From: Bacteroidales bacterium | GTDB taxonomy: Bacteria; Bacteroidota; Bacteroidia; Bacteroidales; UBA3663 | Reading direction: 5' to 3' | Length of the DNA stretch: 11,153 nt | NCBI GenBank assembly: GCA_030526445.1 | Contig: JAUNCV010000033.1 | Span: 3,338 to 14,490 of the forward strand | In this document: positions 1 to 6,635 of the stretch, in pieces | How the letters are laid out: each line of letters opens with the position of its first letter | Position numbering within the stretch: the stretch's first letter is position 1 | The notes under the pieces: generated by a model | What the model saw: the letters and a program-made list of their open reading frames with translations, nothing else | Told to the model about the DNA's origin: nothing | Databases searched by the model: none | Made by a program: the position numbers and the translations under genes

Positions 1-1
1 A

Positions 2-2782
2 TCGAACGAAGGCATGGGCCGTTTTACCCATGCATCGGGCAAAATGCAACTGAATGCCATGCGTTCGGCAGAGGGCGTTCTGCCTACTTCGCACGATCTT
101 GTTTCCGACAATCAAGGCCGTCTCTGGGTGGCCACTATGGGTTTCGGCCTCTTCTGTTATGACCATAATCGAGATTTGGCTTTGAGTATAAATGCCATCA
201 ATCCAGATATTCAGCGATGGGTCACTCGTGTGTATGCTGCAGCCGATGGCCGTTTGTGGTTGGGAACGTATGATGGCTTGGAGTGTATCAATATACATGA
301 TGAGCGATATCCCAATGAGCGCTACTTGAAGCGAACTATTGTTTATGACATCAAAGCCGATGCTGAGCAAAGACTTTGGTTAGCCACAAGTGCTGGTCTT
401 TTCCAGATGAGCCAGCAGGGAGACACTTTGCTGCGTTTCACCACACAGCAGGGAATGCCCAGTCAGTCGGTCTCTGCTTTGCAAATTGACCACGATGGCA
501 TTGTATGGGCTACGAGTAATCGCGGACTTTCGCGCGTTGACCCCAAGAGTGGTCATATAGTGAACTTTTATTCGGGCGATGGTTTGCAGGGTAATGAGTT
601 CTGCAAGAATGCATCTATGTCCGATCATCAGGGCCGTCTGTGGTTTGGCGGTAGCAATGGAGTTACATTCTTCCAGCCCAATGAGGTTCGATCTGGTAAT
701 CATCCATGGCATGTACGTTTGTTGGGCATGACTCTTAATGGGCAAGAGGTGTCGTCGTTAACGCGCTCTGGCAATCAGTTCGTTACTGAACAGCCTATGT
801 TTATGACCGAACGTGTTGAGCTTGACTTCGAAGACAATGCTTTTTCACTTTTCTTTGGTACCGAAGAACTCAATTGTCCGGAAACGATGCAGTTCGAATA
901 TTCGCTCAACAGCCAGCCATGGCAGCGTTTGCCTGTGGGTGTGAATTCGGTTTCTTTCTCGAATCTTGCTTCGGGCAAATATCTTTTTGAGGTTCGAGCC
1001 GTCAATAATCAGCGAGATTCGACCGTTTGTTCGCTTGCTATCGATATTCGTCCGCAGTGGTATCAAACTTGGTGGGCGCGTGTGCTCTTTGTTGCTGTTG
1101 CGTTGCTTTTCCTCGTCCTTGTGGTGCTCACTATTCTCTCTCACTATCGCAGCAAGAATGAGCGAATGTTGGCCGAAAAGCAAGAGGCAATGCACGATGC
1201 TCAGACACGCTTCTTCATTGACTTGACGCACGAGATTCGCACACCACTCATGCTCATTCTCAGTCCGGTTCGCCAACTTATAGCCGCTGACAAAGAGCCA
1301 CTTCGACTAAATTCCTATCTCACCATTCAGCGCAATGCTAATCGAATTTTGCGCCTCATGGAGCAGATGATTGATTTGCGCAAGGCCGACAAAGGCGTTC
1401 TCAAACTGCACTTCTCTGAGTGCAATGTCATTGATATGTTGGGCAATGTCTATGCCGACTTTTTGGAGACTGCACGTCTCAAGCAGATTGACTTCACTTT
1501 TGAACACGAAGGCCTTGACCAGCTAGCCTTGTGGGTCGATGCTAACTATTTTGATAAGATTGTTATCAACCTTATCTCGAATGCGCTTAAATACACGCAG
1601 TCGGGCGGTCGTGTTTTGTTAAGAGTGTGTGTGCTCGATGCCTTGTGGGCGCAGATTGATGTTATTGATAATGGTCCAGGCATTGCCGAGAGCGAGCAAG
1701 AACGCATTTTTGAGCGTTTCTACCGAAGCAGCAATGCCACAGAGGCCAATATTCAGGGTTCGGGCATTGGTCTTGATCTTACCAGAACGCTGGTTGAGCG
1801 TCATCATGGCCGAATTCAGCTCACATCTTCCACTGTCCAGCCTTCGGGCTCTACGTTTTCGGTGATTCTGCCTTTGGGTAACAGCCATTTGTCAGAGGTC
1901 GAGAAAAATGAAGTGCAGCCAGCTGCCTCTTTGGTCAATGCCGAGGTGCAGCCAGCTGCAACTGTGAGCCAGCGTGTGGCTTCAAAAACAAAATATCATA
2001 TTCTTATTGCCGACGACGAACCCGAGATGTTGGCTTATTTGCAACGCGAACTTTCGCCCGATTTTCATGTTCGAACTTGTACTAATGGCGAAGAGGCTCT
2101 GTATTTGCTGCAGCGTGAAAAGTTCACATTGGTCATCTCTGATGTCATGATGCCTAAACTCGATGGCGTAGCGTTGTGCCGCAAGCTTCGTCAGAATATT
2201 CATCTCAACCATTTGCCTGTTATTCTGCTCACTGCCAATACTGAAGAGCAATCTATTATTCGTGGCATTGACAGTGGCGCTGATGAATATATGGTCAAAC
2301 CGGTGAGTATTGAGGTGCTTCGTTCGCGTGTTTATAATCTTATTCGGACCCGCGAGATGCTTTATAACAACTATGTCGGACGCCAGCTGGAGGAGGATAA
2401 ACTCATCAAGTTGCACGAAAAGACACCCGATGAGCAATTGATGGAGCGTGTCATGCGTGTCATAAATACAGAATTGGCCAATCCCGATCTTACTGTTGAG
2501 ATGCTGGCCGACCGAGTGGGTCTGAGCCGAGTGCATCTCAATCGAAAGTTGAAGGAATTGACCAATCAGACAGTTCGCGATTTTATTCGAAACGTGCGTT
2601 TGCGTCAGGCTGCACTGTTGTTATCACAGGGCAATGTGCCAGTGAGTCGTGTGGCCGAAATGGTGGGATACGCCAATCCGGGCAACTTCACCTCGGCATT
2701 TCAGGCGCTTTATGGCGTTTGTCCGAAAGATTATCGCGGAGAAAAGGAACTGAAACAAAACGTTACTTGCGCTGACTCTTGA
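2..2782 (+). CDS. Hybrid two-component system regulator (HTCS), 5'-truncated by the window edge
   Basis: One-protein sensor kinase, response regulator and transcription factor, the usual inducer-sensing activator of Bacteroidota PULs. The frame is open to the left edge, so the ATG at position 14 is internal. Residues are counted from that Met. At 30-222 there are five two-component propeller repeats of the form DxxGxLWxAT-xxGL. A Y_Y_Y-type beta-sandwich follows at about 265-347, then one membrane helix at about 354-376. The histidine kinase has its H-box at FIDLTHEIRTPL (phospho-acceptor His406), N-box Asn523, G1 DNGPG (552-556) and G2 GSGIGL (582-587). The receiver domain (about 661-780) has acidic Asp667/Asp668, phospho-acceptor Asp710, Thr740 and Lys762. 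An AraC-type double helix-turn-helix fills about 815-907. All key residues are intact. Family members usually have 1300-1400 residues, so roughly 400-450 propeller residues are missing on the left. It converges on the PUL operon and its last 20 bases overlap the esterase gene. Regulation of this PUL is inferred from proximity. Confidence 0.95.
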   Translation, partial: SNEGMGRFTHASGKMQLNAMRSAEGVLPTSHDLVSDNQGRLWVATMGFGLFCYDHNRDLALSINAINPDIQRWVTRVYAAADGRLWLGTYDGLECINIHDERYPNERYLKRTIVYDIKADAEQRLWLATSAGLFQMSQQGDTLLRFTTQQGMPSQSVSALQIDHDGIVWATSNRGLSRVDPKSGHIVNFYSGDGLQGNEFCKNASMSDHQGRLWFGGSNGVTFFQPNEVRSGNHPWHVRLLGMTLNGQEVSSLTRSGNQFVTEQPMFMTERVELDFEDNAFSLFFGTEELNCPETMQFEYSLNSQPWQRLPVGVNSVSFSNLASGKYLFEVRAVNNQRDSTVCSLAIDIRPQWYQTWWARVLFVAVALLFLVLVVLTILSHYRSKNERMLAEKQEAMHDAQTRFFIDLTHEIRTPLMLILSPVRQLIAADKEPLRLNSYLTIQRNANRILRLMEQMIDLRKADKGVLKLHFSECNVIDMLGNVYADFLETARLKQIDFTFEHEGLDQLALWVDANYFDKIVINLISNALKYTQSGGRVLLRVCVLDALWAQIDVIDNGPGIAESEQERIFERFYRSSNATEANIQGSGIGLDLTRTLVERHHGRIQLTSSTVQPSGSTFSVILPLGNSHLSEVEKNEVQPAASLVNAEVQPAATVSQRVASKTKYHILIADDEPEMLAYLQRELSPDFHVRTCTNGEEALYLLQREKFTLVISDVMMPKLDGVALCRKLRQNIHLNHLPVILLTANTEEQSIIRGIDSGADEYMVKPVSIEVLRSRVYNLIRTREMLYNNYVGRQLEEDKLIKLHEKTPDEQLMERVMRVINTELANPDLTVEMLADRVGLSRVHLNRKLKELTNQTVRDFIRNVRLRQAALLLSQGNVPVSRVAEMVGYANPGNFTSAFQALYGVCPKDYRGEKELKQNVTCADS
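1913..1959 (+). repeat. Short direct repeat in the HTCS kinase-receiver linker
   Basis: The 14-base sequence gtgcagccagctgc occurs at 1913-1926 and again at 1946-1959. The copies are 33 bases (11 codons) apart and in frame. They encode VQPAAS and VQPAAT in the Ala/Gln/Val-rich linker joining the histidine kinase to the receiver domain. This looks like an old in-frame duplication that lengthened a flexible linker. No separate function is visible. Confidence 0.6.
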
Positions 2783-4286
2783 AGTATGCCTCCCAGAAAT
2801 CCATCTGCTGCTGGTTTGGTGCAGGCACAAGTTGGAAACCGTTCTTCATTTGCATCACAGTAGCTTCGCCCTGCTTGTAAGTTGTCCAGTAAGGCAGGCC
2901 TGCGGCATTGGGGTCTCCAGTCTTCACAAAGTTGATCCAGTATTGAGGCATGATCTGAGCCATATGTGTGTCTACATCGGTCATCTTGCCCCATTGCCAG
3001 TCGTAGATGAATGGCATTTCGGCCACATGAGTAGCACCGCGGGTGTTCTTCAGAATGCTGTTGTCAGACTTCTGGTCGAAGTAGTACATATATACTTTAC
3101 CCTTGCCATTCTGGCTCTGCAGGTTAGCCCAAGCCCATGTGCACCAGCCGAATCCGTTGTCGCGGAACATGTCTTGCATGGCCCAGAGTGCCTCTTGGTC
3201 GTTGGTGGCGGGATAAGCCTCCATCAGTTTGTCGGCCCATTCGCCATACATGCCTCTGGCCATGCCCTGATACATGTCAAGTGTGGCCTGATACATGAAG
3301 AGGCTGCCTTCGTCTGAGTTGTAGCCGATGAGCACATCCACATCATTATAGTTGCCCTGCTGATAGAGTTTGTATTGGTCATCGACGATAGCCTTGCCAT
3401 CGACCAGAGGCCAGAATTGCTGTCCCTGGCTAGCCTTGATAATCTCTTCGCCCGAAAGCTGACGCATCTTCTTCATGTTCTTGGCGCCCAATTTCTGCTG
3501 GAAGGCTTTGCCCTGCTGCTCTGAGACTGAAACGGTCTTCATCGAAGTGGCACCTGCAGCGCCTACTGGTACAAAGTTGCCGCCACTCTCGCTGATGGCT
3601 GCACGGAAGAGGCCCTTACACATAGGAGAAGCGCATAGGATGCTGGTCGAAATACCGCCGGCACTTTCGCCACAGATGGTCACCTTCTCTGGGTCACCGC
3701 CAAAGGCTGCAATGTTGTCATGAATCCACTGAAGAGCCATAATCTGGTCATAAATGCCATAGTTGCCCGAAATGCCGTCGGGCGATTCCTTGGTCAGTTC
3801 TGGGTGCGACATGAAACCAAGAGCACCTAATCGGTATTCGATGCTGCAGTACACAATGCCCTCTTTCACAAAACTGTCTTGAGTGCCGCTATATGTGCCT
3901 GTTGAAAAACCACCGCCATGAATCATTACAAATACCGGAAGTTTCTCGTTTTTATCTTTCGCTGGGGTCTCTACGCTTAGGTAGAGGCAGTCTTCGCTCA
4001 TGCCCAGATCACTGCCGCCCTGATTGGGGTCGGGTGTTTGCCATGGGCGGTCGCCCCACTTTTCTGCTTTATACACGCCTTGCCATGGAGCTTTTGGCAC
4101 CGGAGCTTTCCAGCGCAACTTGCCTATAGGTGCTTCGGCATAAGGAATTGCCTTATAAAGTGCAAAACCATTGTGAAGTTCGCCTTCAATTTCACCTTGC
4201 GCTACGGTGGTGCGCAAAATCTGTGCATCGGTTGGCATAGCGAATGCTAAACCCAACAATGCTGCTGTAGTAATGAAGTGTTTCAT
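2763..4286 (-). CDS. Secreted type-B carboxylesterase (alpha/beta hydrolase) of the PUL
   Basis: Serine ester hydrolase of 507 residues, a full length for the COesterase family. A signal peptide covers about residues 1-21 (MKHF, a hydrophobic stretch, then PTDA|Q) with no lipobox Cys, which implies a periplasmic or secreted soluble enzyme. The oxyanion-hole motif HGGGF is at 123-127. The nucleophile is Ser208 in GESAG, the acid is Glu326 in NSDEG, and the base is His420 in GATHVAEMPF, so the catalytic triad is complete. Other family signatures are SEDCLYL (97-103), EYRLGALGF (150-158) and NYGIYDQ (175-181). In a PUL such enzymes are expected to remove acetyl, feruloyl or similar groups from plant glycans, but the acyl specificity cannot be read from sequence. 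A terminator lies between it and the GH127 gene and a promoter candidate lies just upstream, so it may be transcribed separately. No Shine-Dalgarno sequence precedes the ATG; the leader is A/T-rich. Confidence 0.92.
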   Translation of the reverse strand: MKHFITTAALLGLAFAMPTDAQILRTTVAQGEIEGELHNGFALYKAIPYAEAPIGKLRWKAPVPKAPWQGVYKAEKWGDRPWQTPDPNQGGSDLGMSEDCLYLSVETPAKDKNEKLPVFVMIHGGGFSTGTYSGTQDSFVKEGIVYCSIEYRLGALGFMSHPELTKESPDGISGNYGIYDQIMALQWIHDNIAAFGGDPEKVTICGESAGGISTSILCASPMCKGLFRAAISESGGNFVPVGAAGATSMKTVSVSEQQGKAFQQKLGAKNMKKMRQLSGEEIIKASQGQQFWPLVDGKAIVDDQYKLYQQGNYNDVDVLIGYNSDEGSLFMYQATLDMYQGMARGMYGEWADKLMEAYPATNDQEALWAMQDMFRDNGFGWCTWAWANLQSQNGKGKVYMYYFDQKSDNSILKNTRGATHVAEMPFIYDWQWGKMTDVDTHMAQIMPQYWINFVKTGDPNAAGLPYWTTYKQGEATVMQMKNGFQLVPAPNQQQMDFWEAYFKSQRK

Positions 4287-4319
4287 TGTGAGAATGTATT
4301 AATTTATGAATTGAATGAA

Positions 4320-4379
4320 TTTTTGTTACCTGAAATAGGGACGAAAGTTCGTTTTTTACCGCTGCAAATGTAACAAAAA
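4320..4379. repeat. 10-bp perfect inverted repeat flanking a small palindrome upstream of the esterase
   Basis: tttttgttac at 4320-4329 is the exact reverse complement of gtaacaaaaa at 4370-4379, with 40 bases between. Inside the interval, acgaa-ag-ttcgt (4341-4352) forms a 5-bp palindrome with a 2-base centre. The right arm overlaps both the terminator T-tract and the promoter -7 candidate of the esterase. It could be an operator or an alternative RNA fold in read-through transcripts. The arms are A/T-rich, so chance is a real possibility. Confidence 0.4.
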
Positions 4380-4396
4380 AACTGGCATACTGCACA
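4365..4396 (-). promoter_or_regulatory. Candidate Bacteroides-type promoter for the esterase
   Basis: Read on the minus strand, TACATTTG (4365-4372) matches the Bacteroidota -7 consensus TAnnTTTG exactly. Twenty bases upstream, TGTG (4393-4396) is one mismatch from the -33 TTTG box. The predicted start would be near 4357, giving a leader of about 70 bases before the esterase ATG. The -33 element lies inside the terminator stem of the upstream gene. Position and match support it, but the -33 box is weak and no transcript data are available. Confidence 0.45.
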
Positions 4397-4426
4397 TTTT
4401 CTTTCGAAAACCATGCAATATGCCAG
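4375..4426 (-). terminator. Intrinsic (Rho-independent) terminator after the GH127 gene
   Basis: On the minus strand a 13-bp stem pairs 4414-4426 with 4382-4394; one pair is a G-U wobble. The 19-base apical part (4395-4413) can add a TTTTC/GAAAA stem capped by a GAAA tetraloop, which is of the stable GNRA type. Seven T residues follow immediately (4375-4381). The wobble pair and the GNRA loop both form only in minus-strand RNA, so the element is oriented to end the SusC-SusD-GH127 transcript. The hairpin begins 25 bases after the GH127 stop codon. Confidence 0.85.
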
Positions 4427-4451
4427 CAAAACACGCATTTATTTACTTTAC

Positions 4452-6536
4452 TTATCGGTTAAAGAAGCCATTGTCGCCCAATGACTTGCTCAGTCTTGGT
4501 GTTGCCGAAGCCGCCTGAACATCAACAGGAATCCATACCTCCATGCCGCCATTCTGTCCGCGATGATCCCATGCATAATAAGGAATCAGTGTCAGTTTAC
4601 CTTTCTTCACTGTGAGGTTGTGCTCTTTGTCATAGCTCAGCGTCTGCACATCGGTGGTCGAAACCTGCACAATGCCATAGTTGTTACCAGCTTCGGTGCT
4701 GAGGGTCGAAGTTTCAGCCGTGAACGAAGCATTTGGATTGAGCAGGTAAGTGCGTACATCGGCTTTATTGTCAGGCCATTCGGCACAATATACCAATGGA
4801 CCGCGCTCCACGCTCACCATGCCGCGGTCATCTTTTACGGCTGGATTAGCAGCCACCATTTGCACAGGCATGTCGAATTTCACTTGCACCACGTCGCCCT
4901 TCTTCCACTTGCGGTTCAGGGTCAAGTAGCCATCTTCGGTCACATACTCATTGCATGTAACCTCTTTGCCATTGATGGTCACGTAGGTTGCTGCAGGCTT
5001 TGCTTTACCAACATAGGCATACAGATCGCTTGGCACAGGCTTGCCTTGAGTCCATCCTGGTATGCGCACCTTAAGGGCAAATTCTTTTGCATGGCTCTTG
5101 CCAATGTTTATGTTGATGGTGCCGTCATAAGGATAGCCTGTCTGCTGCTCAATTTCTACTCTCTTTCCGCCCACGTTGAGGGTTGCTTTGTTGGGCATGA
5201 AGAGATTAACGTAAATATTCTGATCTTTAACAGCATACACATATCCGGGCAGCGAAGGGATGAAGCGAGAGATATTTGACGGACAGCAGGCACAACCGAA
5301 CCAAGCTTTTCGAGCATAATTCATATCGCTGGCCGAAGCCAGTGGGTTAGGGTAGAAGAAGGCATCGCCCTCGAGCGAAACGCCTGCAATCAGCGCATTG
5401 TACAGAGTGCGCTCTACCACATCATAATATTTTGTTTCGCCATGCAATAGGAAAAGGCGATGATTCACATACACATTGGCAATGGCTGCGCAGGTTTCGC
5501 AATAGGCATCGGCATTGGGCAGCTCGTAGTTGTCGCCAAAAGCCTCACCCGCATGGCGTGCACCAATACCGCCGGTGATGTAGTACTTTTTAGAAACGAT
5601 ATTGTCCCAGATTTTGTCAATGGCCGAAAGATAGGCCGAGTCGCCTGTGATGGCAGCTACATCGGCCATGCCTGCATACATATAGCCGGCGCGCACAGCA
5701 TGACCCACTGCTTCATCTTGCTCAATGACAGGCTTGTGTGCTTGGCTATAAGCATCTTTGCGCGTAGTTTTTCCACGACGGTCAAGGAAGTATTTCGCCT
5801 GCTCCAGATATTTGCTGTTGCCTGTTGCCAGATAGAGTTTTACCAGTCCCATTTCGGCAATCTGGTGTCCCGGAACACGGTCTACCTGACCTTCGCCCAG
5901 GCCCACTTCACGGCATACGCAGTCGGCATAGCGGATGGCAATGTCTAGGAAGTTTCTTTTGCCTGTAGCCTGATAGTGTGCCACAGCGCCCTCGAGCATG
6001 TGTCCTAAGTTATAAAACTCATGACTTAGCTCCTCTACCTTTTCCCAACGCTTATGTCCGGCCCAGTCGTGAGGTTTGCTTGGAGCTTTGGTAAGTGGGG
6101 TGAAAAGATAACCATCGGGCTCTTGAGCGCTGCCTATCACTGCAATTACGCTGTCAAGATACTGTACCAATGGGCGGCCTTTGTAAAGCGCTTTGGGATA
6201 TGTCTGCAGCAGATAGCTGGCGCCTTCAATGGTCTTGTAGGGATCAGTATCGTCGAAAGTAAAGGTCCATGCTTTGTCGGGAAACTCTTGAGTCGGGTCC
6301 TGCAAATGCATGTGTGCATGTGTGAAATTTGTGTATCGGCCAGTCTCTTCACACTTTGAGAATGCCAACGGAATGGTTACTTCACGGCTTGCTTGCAAGC
6401 GTTGTCCCCAGAAGCCATCACCAACTTTGACTGCGGTGAATGGCACGGGCGAAATTGGATAACCAGGCACCTGCTGCTGTGCTGTGAGGCTCGATGCAAG
6501 AACTGCTAATGTTCCAAAAATGTTCAATTTTTTCAT
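4452..6536 (-). CDS. Secreted DUF1680 glycoside hydrolase (GH127/GH146 type), probable beta-L-arabinofuranosidase
   Basis: Retaining glycoside hydrolase of 694 residues, expected to release L-arabinofuranosyl-type residues. The signal peptide is residues 1-19 (MKKLNIF...SLTA|Q); it has no lipobox, so a periplasmic location is likely. An (alpha/alpha)6 catalytic domain spans about 30-430, with HEFYNLGH at 172-179. GGIGARHAGEAF holds Glu331, and YCETCA holds Glu347 and Cys349. The CACCPSN segment holds Cys417 and Cys418. By the HypBA1 paradigm, Glu331 is the acid/base, Cys417 the nucleophile, and Glu347/Cys349/Cys417/Cys418 the Zn ligands; the Glu-Glu spacing of 16 matches HypBA1 (322/338). Beta-sandwich domains follow, with ERGPLVYCAE (577-586) and a late AWDHRG...MEVWIP motif (655-670). 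It lies downstream of the SusD-like gene in the same direction and is followed by a terminator, so it is probably the last gene of that transcript. GH127 also includes an aceric-acid hydrolase, and GH146 shares the fold, so exact family and sugar remain open. Confidence 0.93.
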   Translation of the reverse strand: MKKLNIFGTLAVLASSLTAQQQVPGYPISPVPFTAVKVGDGFWGQRLQASREVTIPLAFSKCEETGRYTNFTHAHMHLQDPTQEFPDKAWTFTFDDTDPYKTIEGASYLLQTYPKALYKGRPLVQYLDSVIAVIGSAQEPDGYLFTPLTKAPSKPHDWAGHKRWEKVEELSHEFYNLGHMLEGAVAHYQATGKRNFLDIAIRYADCVCREVGLGEGQVDRVPGHQIAEMGLVKLYLATGNSKYLEQAKYFLDRRGKTTRKDAYSQAHKPVIEQDEAVGHAVRAGYMYAGMADVAAITGDSAYLSAIDKIWDNIVSKKYYITGGIGARHAGEAFGDNYELPNADAYCETCAAIANVYVNHRLFLLHGETKYYDVVERTLYNALIAGVSLEGDAFFYPNPLASASDMNYARKAWFGCACCPSNISRFIPSLPGYVYAVKDQNIYVNLFMPNKATLNVGGKRVEIEQQTGYPYDGTININIGKSHAKEFALKVRIPGWTQGKPVPSDLYAYVGKAKPAATYVTINGKEVTCNEYVTEDGYLTLNRKWKKGDVVQVKFDMPVQMVAANPAVKDDRGMVSVERGPLVYCAEWPDNKADVRTYLLNPNASFTAETSTLSTEAGNNYGIVQVSTTDVQTLSYDKEHNLTVKKGKLTLIPYYAWDHRGQNGGMEVWIPVDVQAASATPRLSKSLGDNGFFNR

Positions 6537-6550
6537 AAAGTAAGAGATAT

Positions 6551-6595
6551 GAATTCTGCCTGCGGTTAAAGAAAAACTTCAACCGCAAGCAGTTC
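6551..6595 (-). other. Long stem-loop between susD-like and GH127 genes (no U-tract)
   Basis: Arms 6556-6567 and 6581-6592 form a 12-bp stem around a 13-base loop. In minus-strand RNA the only imperfect pair is a G-U wobble; on the plus strand it would be a C-A mismatch, so it fits the operon mRNA. Three further pairs (6551-6553 with 6593-6595) can form across a 2-base bulge. No T-tract follows, which argues against a classical terminator. An mRNA processing or stabilising element that sets the ratio of susCD to enzyme transcripts is plausible, but this role is inferred. The rest of the 99-bp gap is A/T-rich with no clear promoter. Confidence 0.7.
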
Positions 6596-6604
6596 TTTAC
6601 ACAT

Positions 6605-6620
6605 TATACTAATATACTAA
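6605..6620. repeat. Two tandem 8-bp copies of tatactaa
   Basis: tatactaa at 6605-6612 is repeated exactly at 6613-6620, between the SusD-like stop codon and the stem-loop. The segment is A/T-rich and probably unstructured in RNA. It may be simple-sequence slippage, or single-stranded RNA accessible to an endonuclease next to the hairpin. No promoter consensus (TAnnTTTG) is present here. Confidence 0.4.
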
Positions 6621-6635
6621 CATTCTAAACACTTA

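Noticed and set aside
1982..2536. 184-codon open frame on the minus strand inside the HTCS gene
   Set aside because: It is antisense to the intact receiver and linker region, has no recognisable domain, and the HTCS frame explains the sequence fully.
2783..2900. A terminator for the HTCS gene inside the esterase 3' end
   Set aside because: Only weak ctgc/gcag pairings were seen and no T-run follows them.
2832..3317. 161-codon plus-strand open frame opposite the esterase
   Set aside because: No domain, and it lies wholly antisense to conserved esterase sequence containing the Glu326 and His420 regions.
4563..5279. 238-codon open frame on the plus strand opposite the GH127 gene
   Set aside because: Its composition (rich in Ile, His and Cys) is that of a complementary-strand shadow; the GH127 protein has all family motifs in the other strand.
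6597..6635. TATAAT-like string in the susD-GH127 gap as a promoter for GH127
   Set aside because: Bacteroidota primary promoters use TAnnTTTG with an upstream TTTG, and neither is present; the string is part of an A/T-rich tandem repeat.
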